From DAIRDK01 sp035403225 (GTDB taxonomy: Bacteria; Bacteroidota; Bacteroidia; Bacteroidales; FEN-979), in the NCBI GenBank assembly GCA_035403225.1, contig DAONET010000021.1, forward strand, positions 1 through 39,459: a stretch of 39,459 bases of DNA, given 5' to 3'. Both the position numbers and the translations under genes were made by a program. Below are positions 1-8,967 of this stretch, piece by piece. Each line of letters opens with the position of its first letter. Position 1 is the first letter of the stretch. The notes beneath the pieces were generated by a model. It was not told the DNA's origin. It did no database searches and worked only from the letters and a program-made list of their open reading frames with translations.

Positions 1-1218
1 TAACGTTAGCCGGACAGGTAATCGTCGGCAGTTGGTTATCAATAACGGTAACATTTTGATTGCAGGTAGCGGTGTTGCCTGATCCGTCGGTAACGGTCCA
101 GGTTACGATGGTTGTTCCTAATGCAAACGGTTCTACCGCGTTGTTGGTCACGCTGGCAACCGTGCAGTTGTCGGAAGTAGCCGGTGTTCCTAAGTTCACG
201 CCGGATGCGGTGCAGAGAGCGGCGTCAGCCGGGACAGTGACATCTGCCGGACAAGTGATCGTCGGGATCTGGTTATCAATGACGGTAACATTCTGTGTGC
301 AAGTAGCGGTATTGCCTGATCCGTCGGTAACGGTCCAGGTTACAACGGTAGTACCTAATGCAAATGGTTCTACCGCGTTGTTGGTCACGCTGGCGACTGT
401 GCAGTTGTCGGAAGTAGCCGGTGTCCCTAAGTTTACACCCGATGCGGTGCAGAGATTAGTATTGGCCGGTACCGTTACATCTGCCGGACAGGTAATCGTC
501 GGGAGCTGGTTATCAATAACGGTAACATTTTGATTGCAGGTAGCGGTGTTGCCTGATCCGTCGGTAACGGTCCATGTCACTACCGTGGTACCCGGTGCAA
601 ACGGTTCTACCGCGTTGTTAGTCACGCTGGCGACCGTGCAGTTGTCGGAAGTAGCCGGTGTTCCTAAGTTCACACCTGATGCGGTGCAGAGATTTGCATC
701 AGCAGGTACCGTTACATCTGCCGGACAAGTAATCGTCGGGAGCTGGTTGTCGATAACAGTAACATTTTGATTGCAGGTAGATGTGTTGCCTGATCCGTCG
801 GTAACGGTCCATGTTACGATGGTTGTTCCTAATGCAAACGGTTCTACCGCGTTATTGGTCACGCTGGCGACCGTGCAGTTGTCGGAAGTAGCCGGTGTTC
901 CTAAGTTCACGCCGGATGCAGTGCAGAGAGCGGCATCAGCCGGGACAGTGACATCTGCCGGACAAGTTATCGTCGGCAGTTGGTTGTCGATAACAGTAAC
1001 ATTCTGTGTGCAGGTAGCGGTATTGCCTGATCCGTCGGTAACGGTCCAGGTTACAACGGTAGTACCTAATGCAAATGGTTCTACCGCGTTGTTCGTCACG
1101 CTGGCAACCGTGCAATTATCGGAAGTAGCCGGTGTTCCTAAGTTTACGCCGGATGCGGTGCAGAGAGCGGCGTCAGCAGGTACCGTTACATCTGCCGGAC
1201 AGGTAATCGTCGGCAGTT
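1..1218 (-). repeat. Tandem 237-bp (79-aa) HYR repeat array
   Basis: Five full copies and the start of a sixth lie head to tail with an exact 237-bp period: the same landmark (…tagcggt.ttgcctgatccg on the plus strand) recurs at about 62, 299, 536, 773 and 1010. Each unit encodes one HYR domain beginning TITCPADVTVPA with four cysteines and ending TVTDGSGNTATC. Copies are nearly identical in DNA. Two linker versions exist: Cys-Asn-Gln-Asn (units at 62, 536, 773) and Cys-Thr-Gln-Asn (units at 299 and 1010). The array continues past the left edge. Confidence 0.93.
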
Positions 1219-3493
1219 CCGTATCAATAGTGATCGTCGCATTCCCATTCATCGTCGCCGTACATAAAGTGGTTGCATTTTGTGCATCTACGGTATATAC
1301 TCCCGCTATTGATTGTGGTCCGAAATTTAAGGATGAACCTGTTCCCGCAAGAGGCGTTCCTGTATTTGTTCCGTTTCTTTTCAATTGATAGTTCACTCCG
1401 GTCGCAGATCCGGAAAGTCCGACCAACGTCTCACCACCGGGGCAAAGCAACCCTCCTCCGGTGACATTAAAGGATGTCGGTTCGGGATTAACGGTAACAA
1501 CAGCCGTTTCCTCATCAGTGCATCCGTTTGCTGACGTTACGATCAAGGTATAACTTGAGTTGGTGGTAGGAGAAACTGTAATCGTCGGTGTCGTGGCATT
1601 ACCCGGATTCCACAAATATGTTCCATTCCCTCCGGCCGTCAGGGTTATGGATCCCCCTTTACAAATGCTTGACGAGAGAGGAGTTATGGATGCTTGTGGA
1701 GAGGGGATTACGGTTACCACAACCTGGTCGGTGGAAGAACAATGTCCTAAGGCATCGGTTACTGTCAGCGTATACGTTGTTGTCGCCGCCGGGCTGGCAA
1801 CCGGATTAGAAATGTTGGTGGCACTGAGACCTGTTGACGGGCTCCAGGAATACATCACCCCGCCTGATCCGGATAATTGCGTGCTTTTACCACTACAAAT
1901 AGTAACATCTGTCCCGGCATTTGCAACAACAGGGGAAGGCTGTCCAATGACAATCCCTGATTGTGAAATAGCAGGAGAACAACTGCCGATGTCATGTACC
2001 CAAACGGAATAGGTCCCCGGCGCCAGTCCGCTGAAGACATTGGATGTCTGCCAGGAGCTTCCGTTCAGCGAATACTCATAAGTACCTGATCCCTGTGTTG
2101 CATTGACCGTAATCGTACCGTTATTCTGGCCATTGCACTGAACATTCTGAGCAATTACCGTGAATGCAATGGGAGGTTCATATATGTTTATAGTATGAGA
2201 AACATAAATGGGATTAGGATTGCACGGGCAGGATTGAAGCGAACTGATCGTGAAAGTTTCTCCATTATCGGGGATACCGTCCGCAATAGCGTAATAATCA
2301 ATTGTATATGTTGAATCTCCGGCAGGAATGGTAATAACTGACGGGAAAGGTTGTCCCGTTAATGTCTGGATATCCACTCCATTCGTCGCCGTTCCCGAAA
2401 ATTGCAACTGAATCTCTGACGGTTGACTCAGGTTTGTACCAATTCGTGTAATGACAAAGTGGTTGGTCTGACAACCTTCAAAAATGTTATCGAAGTTACC
2501 AACGCCATATGTAACATTCTGATTTACAAAATTCAATGGTTCCGATGAAAAACTTTTTGCTTTCAGAAAAACGGCTGAAGAATATACACCGTCTGAAACA
2601 TCCCCTACCGCCAACTTAATATGATAGGTGGAACAGGGAATTACCGCATAAGTAGCCGTCAATACCACGGTCTGCCCGTCGTATTGGGTAGTTAATGTGC
2701 CGGGAAGATTATTGATGTAATACGTTGGGTTTTGCGCCGGGCATGAACTTCCGTATTCGTTTTTAGCCACATAACCATGAACGTTATTGATAGCAACCGG
2801 TATGTTTGTTCCCGGGATTAAAGCAATATTCTTGGCATTATTGGTATAAGGTCCGGAAATTCCGGGACCGCTCAGGAAAAATCCGAAGGCATCATTGAAC
2901 TCGGTACAAGTGTATTCCGGGTATTCTTCCGAGGCAAAAATATATTGGAACTGAACAGAATCCCCTGCCGGGACAAAGTCAAACTGGAGAACGGCCGCAT
3001 CATGCGTGGCATATCCGGCAAGATTGGTCAGGTCGGGATCACCAGCGCCGTTGACATCAGCTCCTGCCTTGGTGCTGTTATTCGGCCCCATCGCTTCCGT
3101 GACATACCCCGATGACATGATCAATCCTTCATTGATCGGAAAAGTGGAGGTGCCTTTGTTGAAATAACCCAACTGCCGTTGATTCGGATTGTTGGTCGGG
3201 AATTTCCCCGTAAAAGTAATATTCGTAGCTGATAAACATCCGGTAATCAAAATGTTCTGAACTAACTGGGCAGGTGTATAGGAATTGTATACCGTGTTTT
3301 CATTCACCGAGATGGAACCGGTTATCGCATCGGGAACCGTAAACCGGACCGGCCCCGGAGGAGGAACCTGTCGTATATGATTCTGAATATTTGTCTCTTG
3401 CTGACAATAACCCGACGATCCGGGGAATATTAAACAAATTGTCATGAGGGTTAACAAACATCCCTTCATTCCCGATTGAATAAATCTTTTCAT
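1..3493 (-). CDS. Secreted choice-of-anchor L / SprB / HYR-repeat surface protein, 3' end beyond window
   Basis: The reading frame is open from an ATG at 3493 to the left edge (1164 codons visible, no stop), so the C-terminus is missing. An in-frame TAG lies just upstream of the ATG, which fixes the start region. Residues 1-30 form a signal peptide (Lys-Arg, then a hydrophobic stretch ending near GYCQQ). Residues about 50-305 match the Bacteroidota choice-of-anchor L domain, including the hallmark FASEEYPEYTCTEFNDAFG. A Calx-beta-like stretch follows (about 310-440), then a SprB-type repeat (about 442-522), three Ig/PKD-like segments (about 523-757), and HYR (hyalin) repeats from about residue 759. 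Proteins of this build are normally exported by T9SS and end in a type B (gliding-motility-like) sorting domain; that end is not in the window, so this is inference. A role in adhesion or as a cell-surface filament is likely but unproven. Confidence 0.9.
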   Translation of the reverse strand, partial: MKRFIQSGMKGCLLTLMTICLIFPGSSGYCQQETNIQNHIRQVPPPGPVRFTVPDAITGSISVNENTVYNSYTPAQLVQNILITGCLSATNITFTGKFPTNNPNQRQLGYFNKGTSTFPINEGLIMSSGYVTEAMGPNNSTKAGADVNGAGDPDLTNLAGYATHDAAVLQFDFVPAGDSVQFQYIFASEEYPEYTCTEFNDAFGFFLSGPGISGPYTNNAKNIALIPGTNIPVAINNVHGYVAKNEYGSSCPAQNPTYYINNLPGTLTTQYDGQTVVLTATYAVIPCSTYHIKLAVGDVSDGVYSSAVFLKAKSFSSEPLNFVNQNVTYGVGNFDNIFEGCQTNHFVITRIGTNLSQPSEIQLQFSGTATNGVDIQTLTGQPFPSVITIPAGDSTYTIDYYAIADGIPDNGETFTISSLQSCPCNPNPIYVSHTINIYEPPIAFTVIAQNVQCNGQNNGTITVNATQGSGTYEYSLNGSSWQTSNVFSGLAPGTYSVWVHDIGSCSPAISQSGIVIGQPSPVVANAGTDVTICSGKSTQLSGSGGVMYSWSPSTGLSATNISNPVASPAATTTYTLTVTDALGHCSSTDQVVVTVIPSPQASITPLSSSICKGGSITLTAGGNGTYLWNPGNATTPTITVSPTTNSSYTLIVTSANGCTDEETAVVTVNPEPTSFNVTGGGLLCPGGETLVGLSGSATGVNYQLKRNGTNTGTPLAGTGSSLNFGPQSIAGVYTVDAQNATTLCTATMNGNATITIDTELPTITCPADVTVPADAALCTASGVNLGTPATSDNCTVASVTNNAVEPFALGTTVVTWTVTDGSGNTATCTQNVTVIDNQLPTITCPADVTVPADAALCTASGVNLGTPATSDNCTVASVTNNAVEPFALGTTIVTWTVTDGSGNTSTCNQNVTVIDNQLPTITCPADVTVPADANLCTASGVNLGTPATSDNCTVASVTNNAVEPFAPGTTVVTWTVTDGSGNTATCNQNVTVIDNQLPTITCPADVTVPANTNLCTASGVNLGTPATSDNCTVASVTNNAVEPFALGTTVVTWTVTDGSGNTATCTQNVTVIDNQIPTITCPADVTVPADAALCTASGVNLGTPATSDNCTVASVTNNAVEPFALGTTIVTWTVTDGSGNTATCNQNVTVIDNQLPTITCPANV

Positions 3494-3960
3494 AAGAAAC
3501 CAGTTTTTCTAACTGACCCTGAACCGATGCCGGTCTTCGGGTTAAAATTTCACTATAACAAAACCGTAACCGAGATTCCGTATTGATGGTCACGGATTCT
3601 GAATAAATTGAAAAAGACAGTATTTGTCTATTGATTATCAGCGTTTTGAGAACTACTTGTCAGATCAGCACCGGTGTCGAACACCATCCACCATAACTTT
3701 TACATTGCAAATGTAGTCAATAAATGTAAACGACCAACTTTTGTTAGTAATTTGTTAATAATGTATTGCAAATATTTTTTTAGCCTATTGTTGGGTCTGA
3801 TTTGAAGATATCTGTTACTTATTATTTCCCTAACATCTCAGTTCGAGAGATGTCATTAACATCCTGATTATCATCATAAATAATAATACTTGAGAGGAAA
3901 ATGTAATACCGGAATCGGAAATCCCGGTTCGGAATTGAAAACTTAATAAGGGAAAATGAG
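3494..3960. other. Intergenic region, 467 bp
   Basis: An AT-rich gap between the TPR membrane protein stop and the start of the giant surface protein. It holds the promoter at 3708-3737 and a 7-bp hairpin, ACATCTC/GAGATGT, at 3833-3853. No T-run follows the hairpin on either strand, so it is at best a weak terminator. The short ORFs here show no recognisable protein and I do not call them. Confidence 0.6.
3708..3737 (-). promoter_or_regulatory. Bacteroidota-type promoter for the giant surface protein
   Basis: On the minus strand TTG (3737-3735) is followed after exactly 19 bp by TACATTTG (3715-3708). This fits the TTG-N19-TAnnTTTG consensus of the main Bacteroidota sigma factor. Transcription would begin near 3700, leaving an untranslated leader of about 200 nt before the ATG at 3493. 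Confidence 0.65.
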
Positions 3961-5940
3961 TTATCTGGATTCCGTAAAATAGTTTTGCAGCAGGCCGGAA
4001 GCATCTTTGCTGCCTAACTGCGCAGCCATCTCCCAATCGGAACGAGCCCGGTCAGATTCCTTCAGGATATACAATATCCTTCCCCGGTTGAGGTAGGCAT
4101 CGGCCGACCGCGGATCGGTCTCGATCGCCTTATCCAGATCCGCCATGGCAGCGGGAAAATCCTGTAACTGGAATTTTAAAACACCGCGGTTGATGTATGC
4201 TTCTGTAAGATGATTGTTTAACCGTACAGCTTCGTTAAAATCATCCATGGCGGCTTCCGCCTCCTGCCCCTGAGACCTGATCACCCCCCGGTACAGGTAT
4301 GCCTCCGCATAACGGGGATCGATCCTGATGGCCTGATCCAGATCAGCCAGGGCACCGGAATTATCGCCCACACTCATTTTCAGCAACCCGCGATGATAGT
4401 ACCCCACCGAAAAGCCCGGGTTCAGCAGGATGGCCGTATCATACTGACCGGCAGCCAATCCTTTATCTCCCAGATTGTAAAAAAGAAAAGCCAAAGCAGC
4501 ATGAGGCTCATAGGTTTCGGGAGCGACTTTTGCTGCCATCCGGTAATCCAGGATAGCTCCTTCATTATCGTTGAGTTGTTCCTTGCAATATCCCCGGTTG
4601 AGGTAAGCCTGCCCGAACGCCGGATAGAGTTTCAGCGCTGTTTCGAAATCAGACAGTGCCCCGGGATAATCTTCGCGTTCTAAAAAACGGGTCGTCCCCC
4701 GGCAATACCAGGCCACCGCCGACGCCGGGTTCTTCTTCACTGCACGGTCGAAGTAGGTGACAGAATCCTTGTAGGTTCCCGCGTAGATGCCGGTGTAGAT
4801 ACCAAATACCCCTGTTAAAACCAATAGAAACGCCGGAACATACTTGTACGCCTTCAACCCGTATCTGCCTGACAACCAGAGCGCCAGGAAAATAAGTAAC
4901 CCCACCGAAGGAAGATATCCCCGGTGTTCCATGTAATCACACGATGCGCTCCCGTATTTGTTAACGTAAACCAGCGCCGGAGCGGTGAAGAGCAGAAACC
5001 ACGCCATCCCGAAAAGGAATAACCGGAAAGATGCCGGCTTTGATCTGACCGACATCCAGGCCAACAGCCCGATGATCACTAACCCGGCGATGGTGGAACC
5101 CCGGCCAAAAGCCGGCATGGGAGTCAATCCGACCGGGATGAAGAATTTGAAAAGAAGCTCTGGCAACGTCCTGGCATTGCGCAACATAACCAGGATCCCA
5201 ATCTGGTTATCCGGGACAGAGATTTTCACGATCTCATTCCGGATGTAAAAAAACATCGCAATAAAAAACAGGTAAAACACTCCCGGAGCGATCAGTCCTT
5301 TCACCGATACCCGTCTTTCTTCCTTAAACAGGAAAAGCCAGCCATAGCACAATACGGGAATCAACACAGCCGATTCCTTCGAGAACAGCGCCAACGCGTA
5401 GGCCAGCACATGGATGAGCAGGAACCATCCTTTCCCGGTCCTGACATACTTCAGAAAAGCAATGAAGGAGATCAGACCGAACAGGGTGATCAACATATCA
5501 CCCCTGGAAGGGGACCAGGCCACTGTTTGTACGAACAAGGGATGCATGGCATAAAGCAGCGTCATCAGCAGGGCGATCCTCTTCTCGCTGCCAAGGAGGA
5601 TCAACAGGTACCAAAGCAACGAACAGGTCGCCGCATGAATGACGATATTGGTTAGATAGAAGCCCCATCCGGCGTCGCCGCTCAGATGAGCATCGATCAT
5701 GAAAGAGAGATTCTGTACGGGACGATAAAACTCACCTCCCTGATGAAAAAACGGGTTGGTCAGCAGTATTTCCTTCAGGTTACTGAAATCGCGCAACAAA
5801 TCCATGTTGACGATCAGGATATTATACTCATCGAGCTTCCCCAGCGAGAAAGTCAGGATCTGCGCGTAAACCACAAAAATGGCCGCTACGATGAGCAGGA
5901 AAACATAAGGGGTCCGGAAAAGAAAATCCCGTGATTTCAT
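3961..5940 (-). CDS. Polytopic membrane protein with C-terminal TPR repeats (TMTC-like architecture)
   Basis: 659 residues. The N-terminal part (about 1-395) is strongly hydrophobic with roughly ten membrane segments. It carries HPLFVQTVAWSPSRGD near residue 135 and a later LFSKESA, which resemble the loop motifs of GT-C fold membrane glycosyltransferases of the PMT/TMTC type. The C-terminal part (about 405-645) is about seven 34-residue TPR units with typical AYLNRG / A..DF..A..L.P spacing. A GT-C-like domain followed by TPRs is known for many bacterial proteins annotated only as 'tetratricopeptide repeat protein'. An O-glycosyltransferase role is inference. The upstream C69 peptidase gene ends 8 bp before this start, so the two are probably cotranscribed. 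Confidence 0.82.
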   Translation of the reverse strand: MKSRDFLFRTPYVFLLIVAAIFVVYAQILTFSLGKLDEYNILIVNMDLLRDFSNLKEILLTNPFFHQGGEFYRPVQNLSFMIDAHLSGDAGWGFYLTNIVIHAATCSLLWYLLILLGSEKRIALLMTLLYAMHPLFVQTVAWSPSRGDMLITLFGLISFIAFLKYVRTGKGWFLLIHVLAYALALFSKESAVLIPVLCYGWLFLFKEERRVSVKGLIAPGVFYLFFIAMFFYIRNEIVKISVPDNQIGILVMLRNARTLPELLFKFFIPVGLTPMPAFGRGSTIAGLVIIGLLAWMSVRSKPASFRLFLFGMAWFLLFTAPALVYVNKYGSASCDYMEHRGYLPSVGLLIFLALWLSGRYGLKAYKYVPAFLLVLTGVFGIYTGIYAGTYKDSVTYFDRAVKKNPASAVAWYCRGTTRFLEREDYPGALSDFETALKLYPAFGQAYLNRGYCKEQLNDNEGAILDYRMAAKVAPETYEPHAALAFLFYNLGDKGLAAGQYDTAILLNPGFSVGYYHRGLLKMSVGDNSGALADLDQAIRIDPRYAEAYLYRGVIRSQGQEAEAAMDDFNEAVRLNNHLTEAYINRGVLKFQLQDFPAAMADLDKAIETDPRSADAYLNRGRILYILKESDRARSDWEMAAQLGSKDASGLLQNYFTESR

Positions 5941-5948
5941 GCTGCAAG

Positions 5949-7643
5949 TTACTCGATTACTTTGTACCTGTTCCCGGTGTTCTCCATCATTTTGCGTTCC
6001 CAGTCCCGGCCGTATCCGGGGAAAGAGGGTTTCTTCGGAACGCCCTTCCCGTTGCCGTTATCCAGCAACTGACGATCCTGCGCCTGTTTCAGGTTACCAT
6101 CCATATATCTCATGAAGAGATAATGAAAAAAATCTTTCCAGTCGGCCACCAGCTTGTTACCGGTAGTCACCGAGAAATCAGTGATCATGCTCCGGGTCCC
6201 TTCCGGGTCGGTAACGGCCAACGCTGTGGCCCGTTCATCCAGGGCAGCACTCTCCCGGATGAATTTCGATTCCAGTTCCTGCTGGTATTTCTCAATCTCG
6301 GGGTGAATCGCATTGTACCGGGTGTAAGCCCAGTTGGTCACCAGGTTGAACGTCCAGAAAGCAGAGGTCTCCGACCAGCTGATCATCGATCCGTTCCCAA
6401 CCGCATAACTCTCCGGGACAGCACGGATACCGCAGTACATCGGAGCATACACGCACCCATCGGCATCGTCAACGCCGAACCAGAATATCCCTCCTACCGG
6501 GTCAGGATACCGGCTCCTTGACTGAGCGATAAAGCTGCATCCCGTCTGCTGGGTGGCGATAGAACGTTCGTGCAGATACATTACGCTGTCAATCGTAAAT
6601 TCCATCGGACGCCACCGGTACGGAAGTTGGAACGGTCCTGCTCCCACCCCGTCGTCGAAAGCCAGGGGCGTATCTTCGAAATGATCCCTCATAAAAGCGA
6701 ACATCTGCTCCAGTGACACCTTTTCATCGGGTTTGACCCACAATGGCAACCTGTTGGTGGCTACACCGCCTGCATAACGCACTTCTCCCATGGCATATCC
6801 GGTCAAGGCGGCGTCATCCCTGATTTCTTTATTGATCTTTCTGAACACAGACCATATCCTGGCATCGCAGAATCTGGCTCCACTGAAATTTACCGGGTTA
6901 TAAACATCCGAGAAGCTGAAACCGGCATCACTGCCAGTATAAAAACCATGAATCCGGGCGAAACTGATCACGTCGGGCGAATGGAAGCAATCGGCCTTCG
7001 GATCATCCCATTTATTCTCTTTATTAAAAGGGAAAGTCGTGATCCGTGCCTGATTGGCATGTCCGCAAACATAGCCATCAGGGACGCGCCGTGCGACCCA
7101 CACAGCTCCTTTCCCGTACTTTCCTCTGCCGATGATTTCCAGTATCCAGGCCTCGTTTTTATCCGATACCGAGATCGATTCACCGGCGGAAGCATATCCG
7201 TATTCCTCTGCCAGCGTGGTAAAGACACGGATCAGCTCCCGTGCCGTTTTTGCCCGTTGTAAGCCGATCTTCATCAACGATCCGTAATCCATGATCGCCC
7301 CCGGCTGTGAGGCGAGGGAATCCAATCCTCCGAAAGTGGTCTCTCCGACCGCTACCTGAAACTCATTCATGAACCCGATCACCGAATAGGTATGCGGCAC
7401 TTCCGGGATCCGCCCAATCAGCTTTCCCGATTCATAATGGATCACATCCGTCATGGCGCCTTCCGGATGATCGGCTGCCGGATAAAACGTCAGCGCACCA
7501 TATCGCGTATGCGAATCGGCAGCATAGGAAATCATCACCGACCCGTCTTTACTGGCGCCTTTGGTGACGATAATATTCGTACACGGGAACAACGTCAGAC
7601 AACTGACAGAAAAAATAAGGGTAAGGAAAAATCTGACTTTCAT
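5949..7643 (-). CDS. Secreted C69-family dipeptidase
   Basis: 564 residues. The first 20 residues are a signal-like hydrophobic leader (MKVRFFLTLIFSVSCLTLFP). It is followed at once by CTNIIVTKGASKDGS, the N-terminal signature of peptidase family C69 (dipeptidase A type). In this family the Cys, here Cys21, is the nucleophile exposed after processing. The rest follows the family through the SYAADSH, GESISVSDKNEAWILEIIG and GVATNRLPLW regions. It probably hydrolyses dipeptides in the periplasm or at the surface. Length is typical for the long Bacteroidota members. The gene is followed after 8 bp by the TPR membrane protein. An intrinsic terminator at 7674-7700 separates it from ornithine aminotransferase upstream, so it should have its own promoter, which I could not place with confidence. 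Confidence 0.9.
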   Translation of the reverse strand: MKVRFFLTLIFSVSCLTLFPCTNIIVTKGASKDGSVMISYAADSHTRYGALTFYPAADHPEGAMTDVIHYESGKLIGRIPEVPHTYSVIGFMNEFQVAVGETTFGGLDSLASQPGAIMDYGSLMKIGLQRAKTARELIRVFTTLAEEYGYASAGESISVSDKNEAWILEIIGRGKYGKGAVWVARRVPDGYVCGHANQARITTFPFNKENKWDDPKADCFHSPDVISFARIHGFYTGSDAGFSFSDVYNPVNFSGARFCDARIWSVFRKINKEIRDDAALTGYAMGEVRYAGGVATNRLPLWVKPDEKVSLEQMFAFMRDHFEDTPLAFDDGVGAGPFQLPYRWRPMEFTIDSVMYLHERSIATQQTGCSFIAQSRSRYPDPVGGIFWFGVDDADGCVYAPMYCGIRAVPESYAVGNGSMISWSETSAFWTFNLVTNWAYTRYNAIHPEIEKYQQELESKFIRESAALDERATALAVTDPEGTRSMITDFSVTTGNKLVADWKDFFHYLFMRYMDGNLKQAQDRQLLDNGNGKGVPKKPSFPGYGRDWERKMMENTGNRYKVIE

Positions 7644-7673
7644 ACAAACAGAGATAATAAAACCAACAAAGAG

Positions 7674-7700
7674 CAGGGATAACCCATAGGGCTATCCCTG
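7674..7700 (-). terminator. Intrinsic terminator after ornithine aminotransferase
   Basis: A perfect 8-bp stem, CAGGGATA / TATCCCTG, with an 11-nt loop, lies 22 bp past the rocD stop. On the minus strand it is followed by a T-rich tract (CTCTTTGTTGGTTTT). Confidence 0.6.
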
Positions 7701-7721
7701 CCTGAAAAGATCCAATAAAAG

Positions 7722-8945
7722 TTATTCCAGTTCTTTAATGGATTTACTGATGATACCGACGGCTTCCATCACCTGTTCTTCGGTGATGACCAGCGGCGGA
7801 GCGAACCGGATGATATGATCGTGCGTGGGTTTTGCCAGCAGTCCGTTTTCTTTCATCTGCAGGCAGACATCCCAGGCTACTTTCCCGTTATGAGGCTTGA
7901 TCACGATAGCATTCAGCAAGCCTTTTCCGCGGATAAGCTGGATGTAAGGCGAATCGATCTTACCACATTCCGTGCGGAAGATCTTCCCCATTTTCTCGGC
8001 ATTCTCTGCCAGTTTTTCATCCCTGATAACACTGAGGGCGGCAATGGCCACGCGGGCAGCGATGGGATTTCCTCCGAAAGTGGAACCATGTTCACCCGGG
8101 AGGATGTTCATCATAATGGGGTCGTCAGCCAGTACGGCCGAGATCGGACAGACACCACCCGAAAGGGCTTTACCGAGGATGAGGATATCGGGTCTCACAC
8201 TTTCCCAATCGCAGGCGAGCAGCCGGCCGGTACGTGCAATACCTGTCTGTACTTCATCCGCGATGAACAATACGTTCTTTGCCTTGCACATGTCAGCGGC
8301 TTTCTTCAGGTATCCTTCATCGGGAACGAAGACTCCTGCCTCACCCTGGATAGGTTCAACCAGGAATCCGGCGACAGTGGGATCTTCAAGCGCTTTTTCC
8401 AGCGCACCCAGATCATTGTAAGGTATGGAGATAAATCCCGGGGTAAAGGGTCCGAAATCATTCCTGGCCTGAGGATCCGACGACATCGAAATGATGGTGA
8501 TCGTCCGTCCGTGGAAGTTATTCTCACAGCAGATGATCTTGGCCTGGTTTTCAGGAATGCCCTTCACTTTATAGGCCCATTTACGGGTAAGCTTCAGGGC
8601 TGTTTCATCGGCTTCCGCTCCGGAGTTCATCGGCAGAATCCGTTGGTATCCGAAATACTCGGTTACAAACTTTTCATAGGCCCCCAACACGTTATTGTAG
8701 AAGGCGCGGGATGTCAGTTCCAGCGTCTGGGCCTGTTCCATCAGCGCCCCGACAATCTTCGGATGACAATGTCCTTGGTTTACGGCTGAATAAGCTGAGA
8801 GAAAATCGTAATAACGTTTCCCTTCGACATCCCACATGAACACACCTTTTCCTTTTGCCAACACAACGGGCAACGGATGATAGTTATGCGCTCCATATTG
8901 ATTTTCGAGCTGCATAGCTTCCATTGAACTCTTCGCTTCAATCAT
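7722..8945 (-). CDS. rocD: Ornithine aminotransferase (ornithine--oxo-acid transaminase)
   Basis: 407 residues, the normal length for this class-III PLP aminotransferase. It moves the delta-amino group of ornithine to 2-oxoglutarate, giving glutamate-5-semialdehyde, and links arginine/ornithine and proline metabolism in the cytoplasm. Visible landmarks are NSGAEADETALKLTRKW (cofactor phosphate region), NNFHGRT, EPIQGEAGV, IADEVQTGIARTG with the PLP-contacting Asp230, and ILGKALSGG with the Schiff-base Lys259. HGSTFGGNP follows. The gene sits 22 bp downstream of a T9SS surface protein and beyond a TonB receptor, an unusual partnership for a cytoplasmic enzyme. It ends at an intrinsic terminator. 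Confidence 0.96.
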   Translation of the reverse strand: MIEAKSSMEAMQLENQYGAHNYHPLPVVLAKGKGVFMWDVEGKRYYDFLSAYSAVNQGHCHPKIVGALMEQAQTLELTSRAFYNNVLGAYEKFVTEYFGYQRILPMNSGAEADETALKLTRKWAYKVKGIPENQAKIICCENNFHGRTITIISMSSDPQARNDFGPFTPGFISIPYNDLGALEKALEDPTVAGFLVEPIQGEAGVFVPDEGYLKKAADMCKAKNVLFIADEVQTGIARTGRLLACDWESVRPDILILGKALSGGVCPISAVLADDPIMMNILPGEHGSTFGGNPIAARVAIAALSVIRDEKLAENAEKMGKIFRTECGKIDSPYIQLIRGKGLLNAIVIKPHNGKVAWDVCLQMKENGLLAKPTHDHIIRFAPPLVITEEQVMEAVGIISKSIKELE

Positions 8946-8967
8946 AATAAAAAATTTAAATGTTATA

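Noticed and set aside
1..1218. CRISPR-like regular repeats
   Set aside because: The repeats are 237 bp, coding and contiguous, without spacers.
60..1388. Plus-strand open frames through the HYR array
   Set aside because: They are antisense to the minus-strand HYR-coding frame; the 237-bp unit is a multiple of three and so keeps an artificial frame open. The minus frame has the recognisable domains and signal peptide.
3833..3853. Hairpin ACATCTC/GAGATGT as a terminator for the TPR protein gene
   Set aside because: Only 7 bp, AT-rich and without a T-run on the minus strand; the alternative stem GATGT/ACATC competes with it.
7815..8789. 324-residue plus-strand ORF
   Set aside because: It lies wholly antisense to the clear rocD gene and has no recognisable motif.
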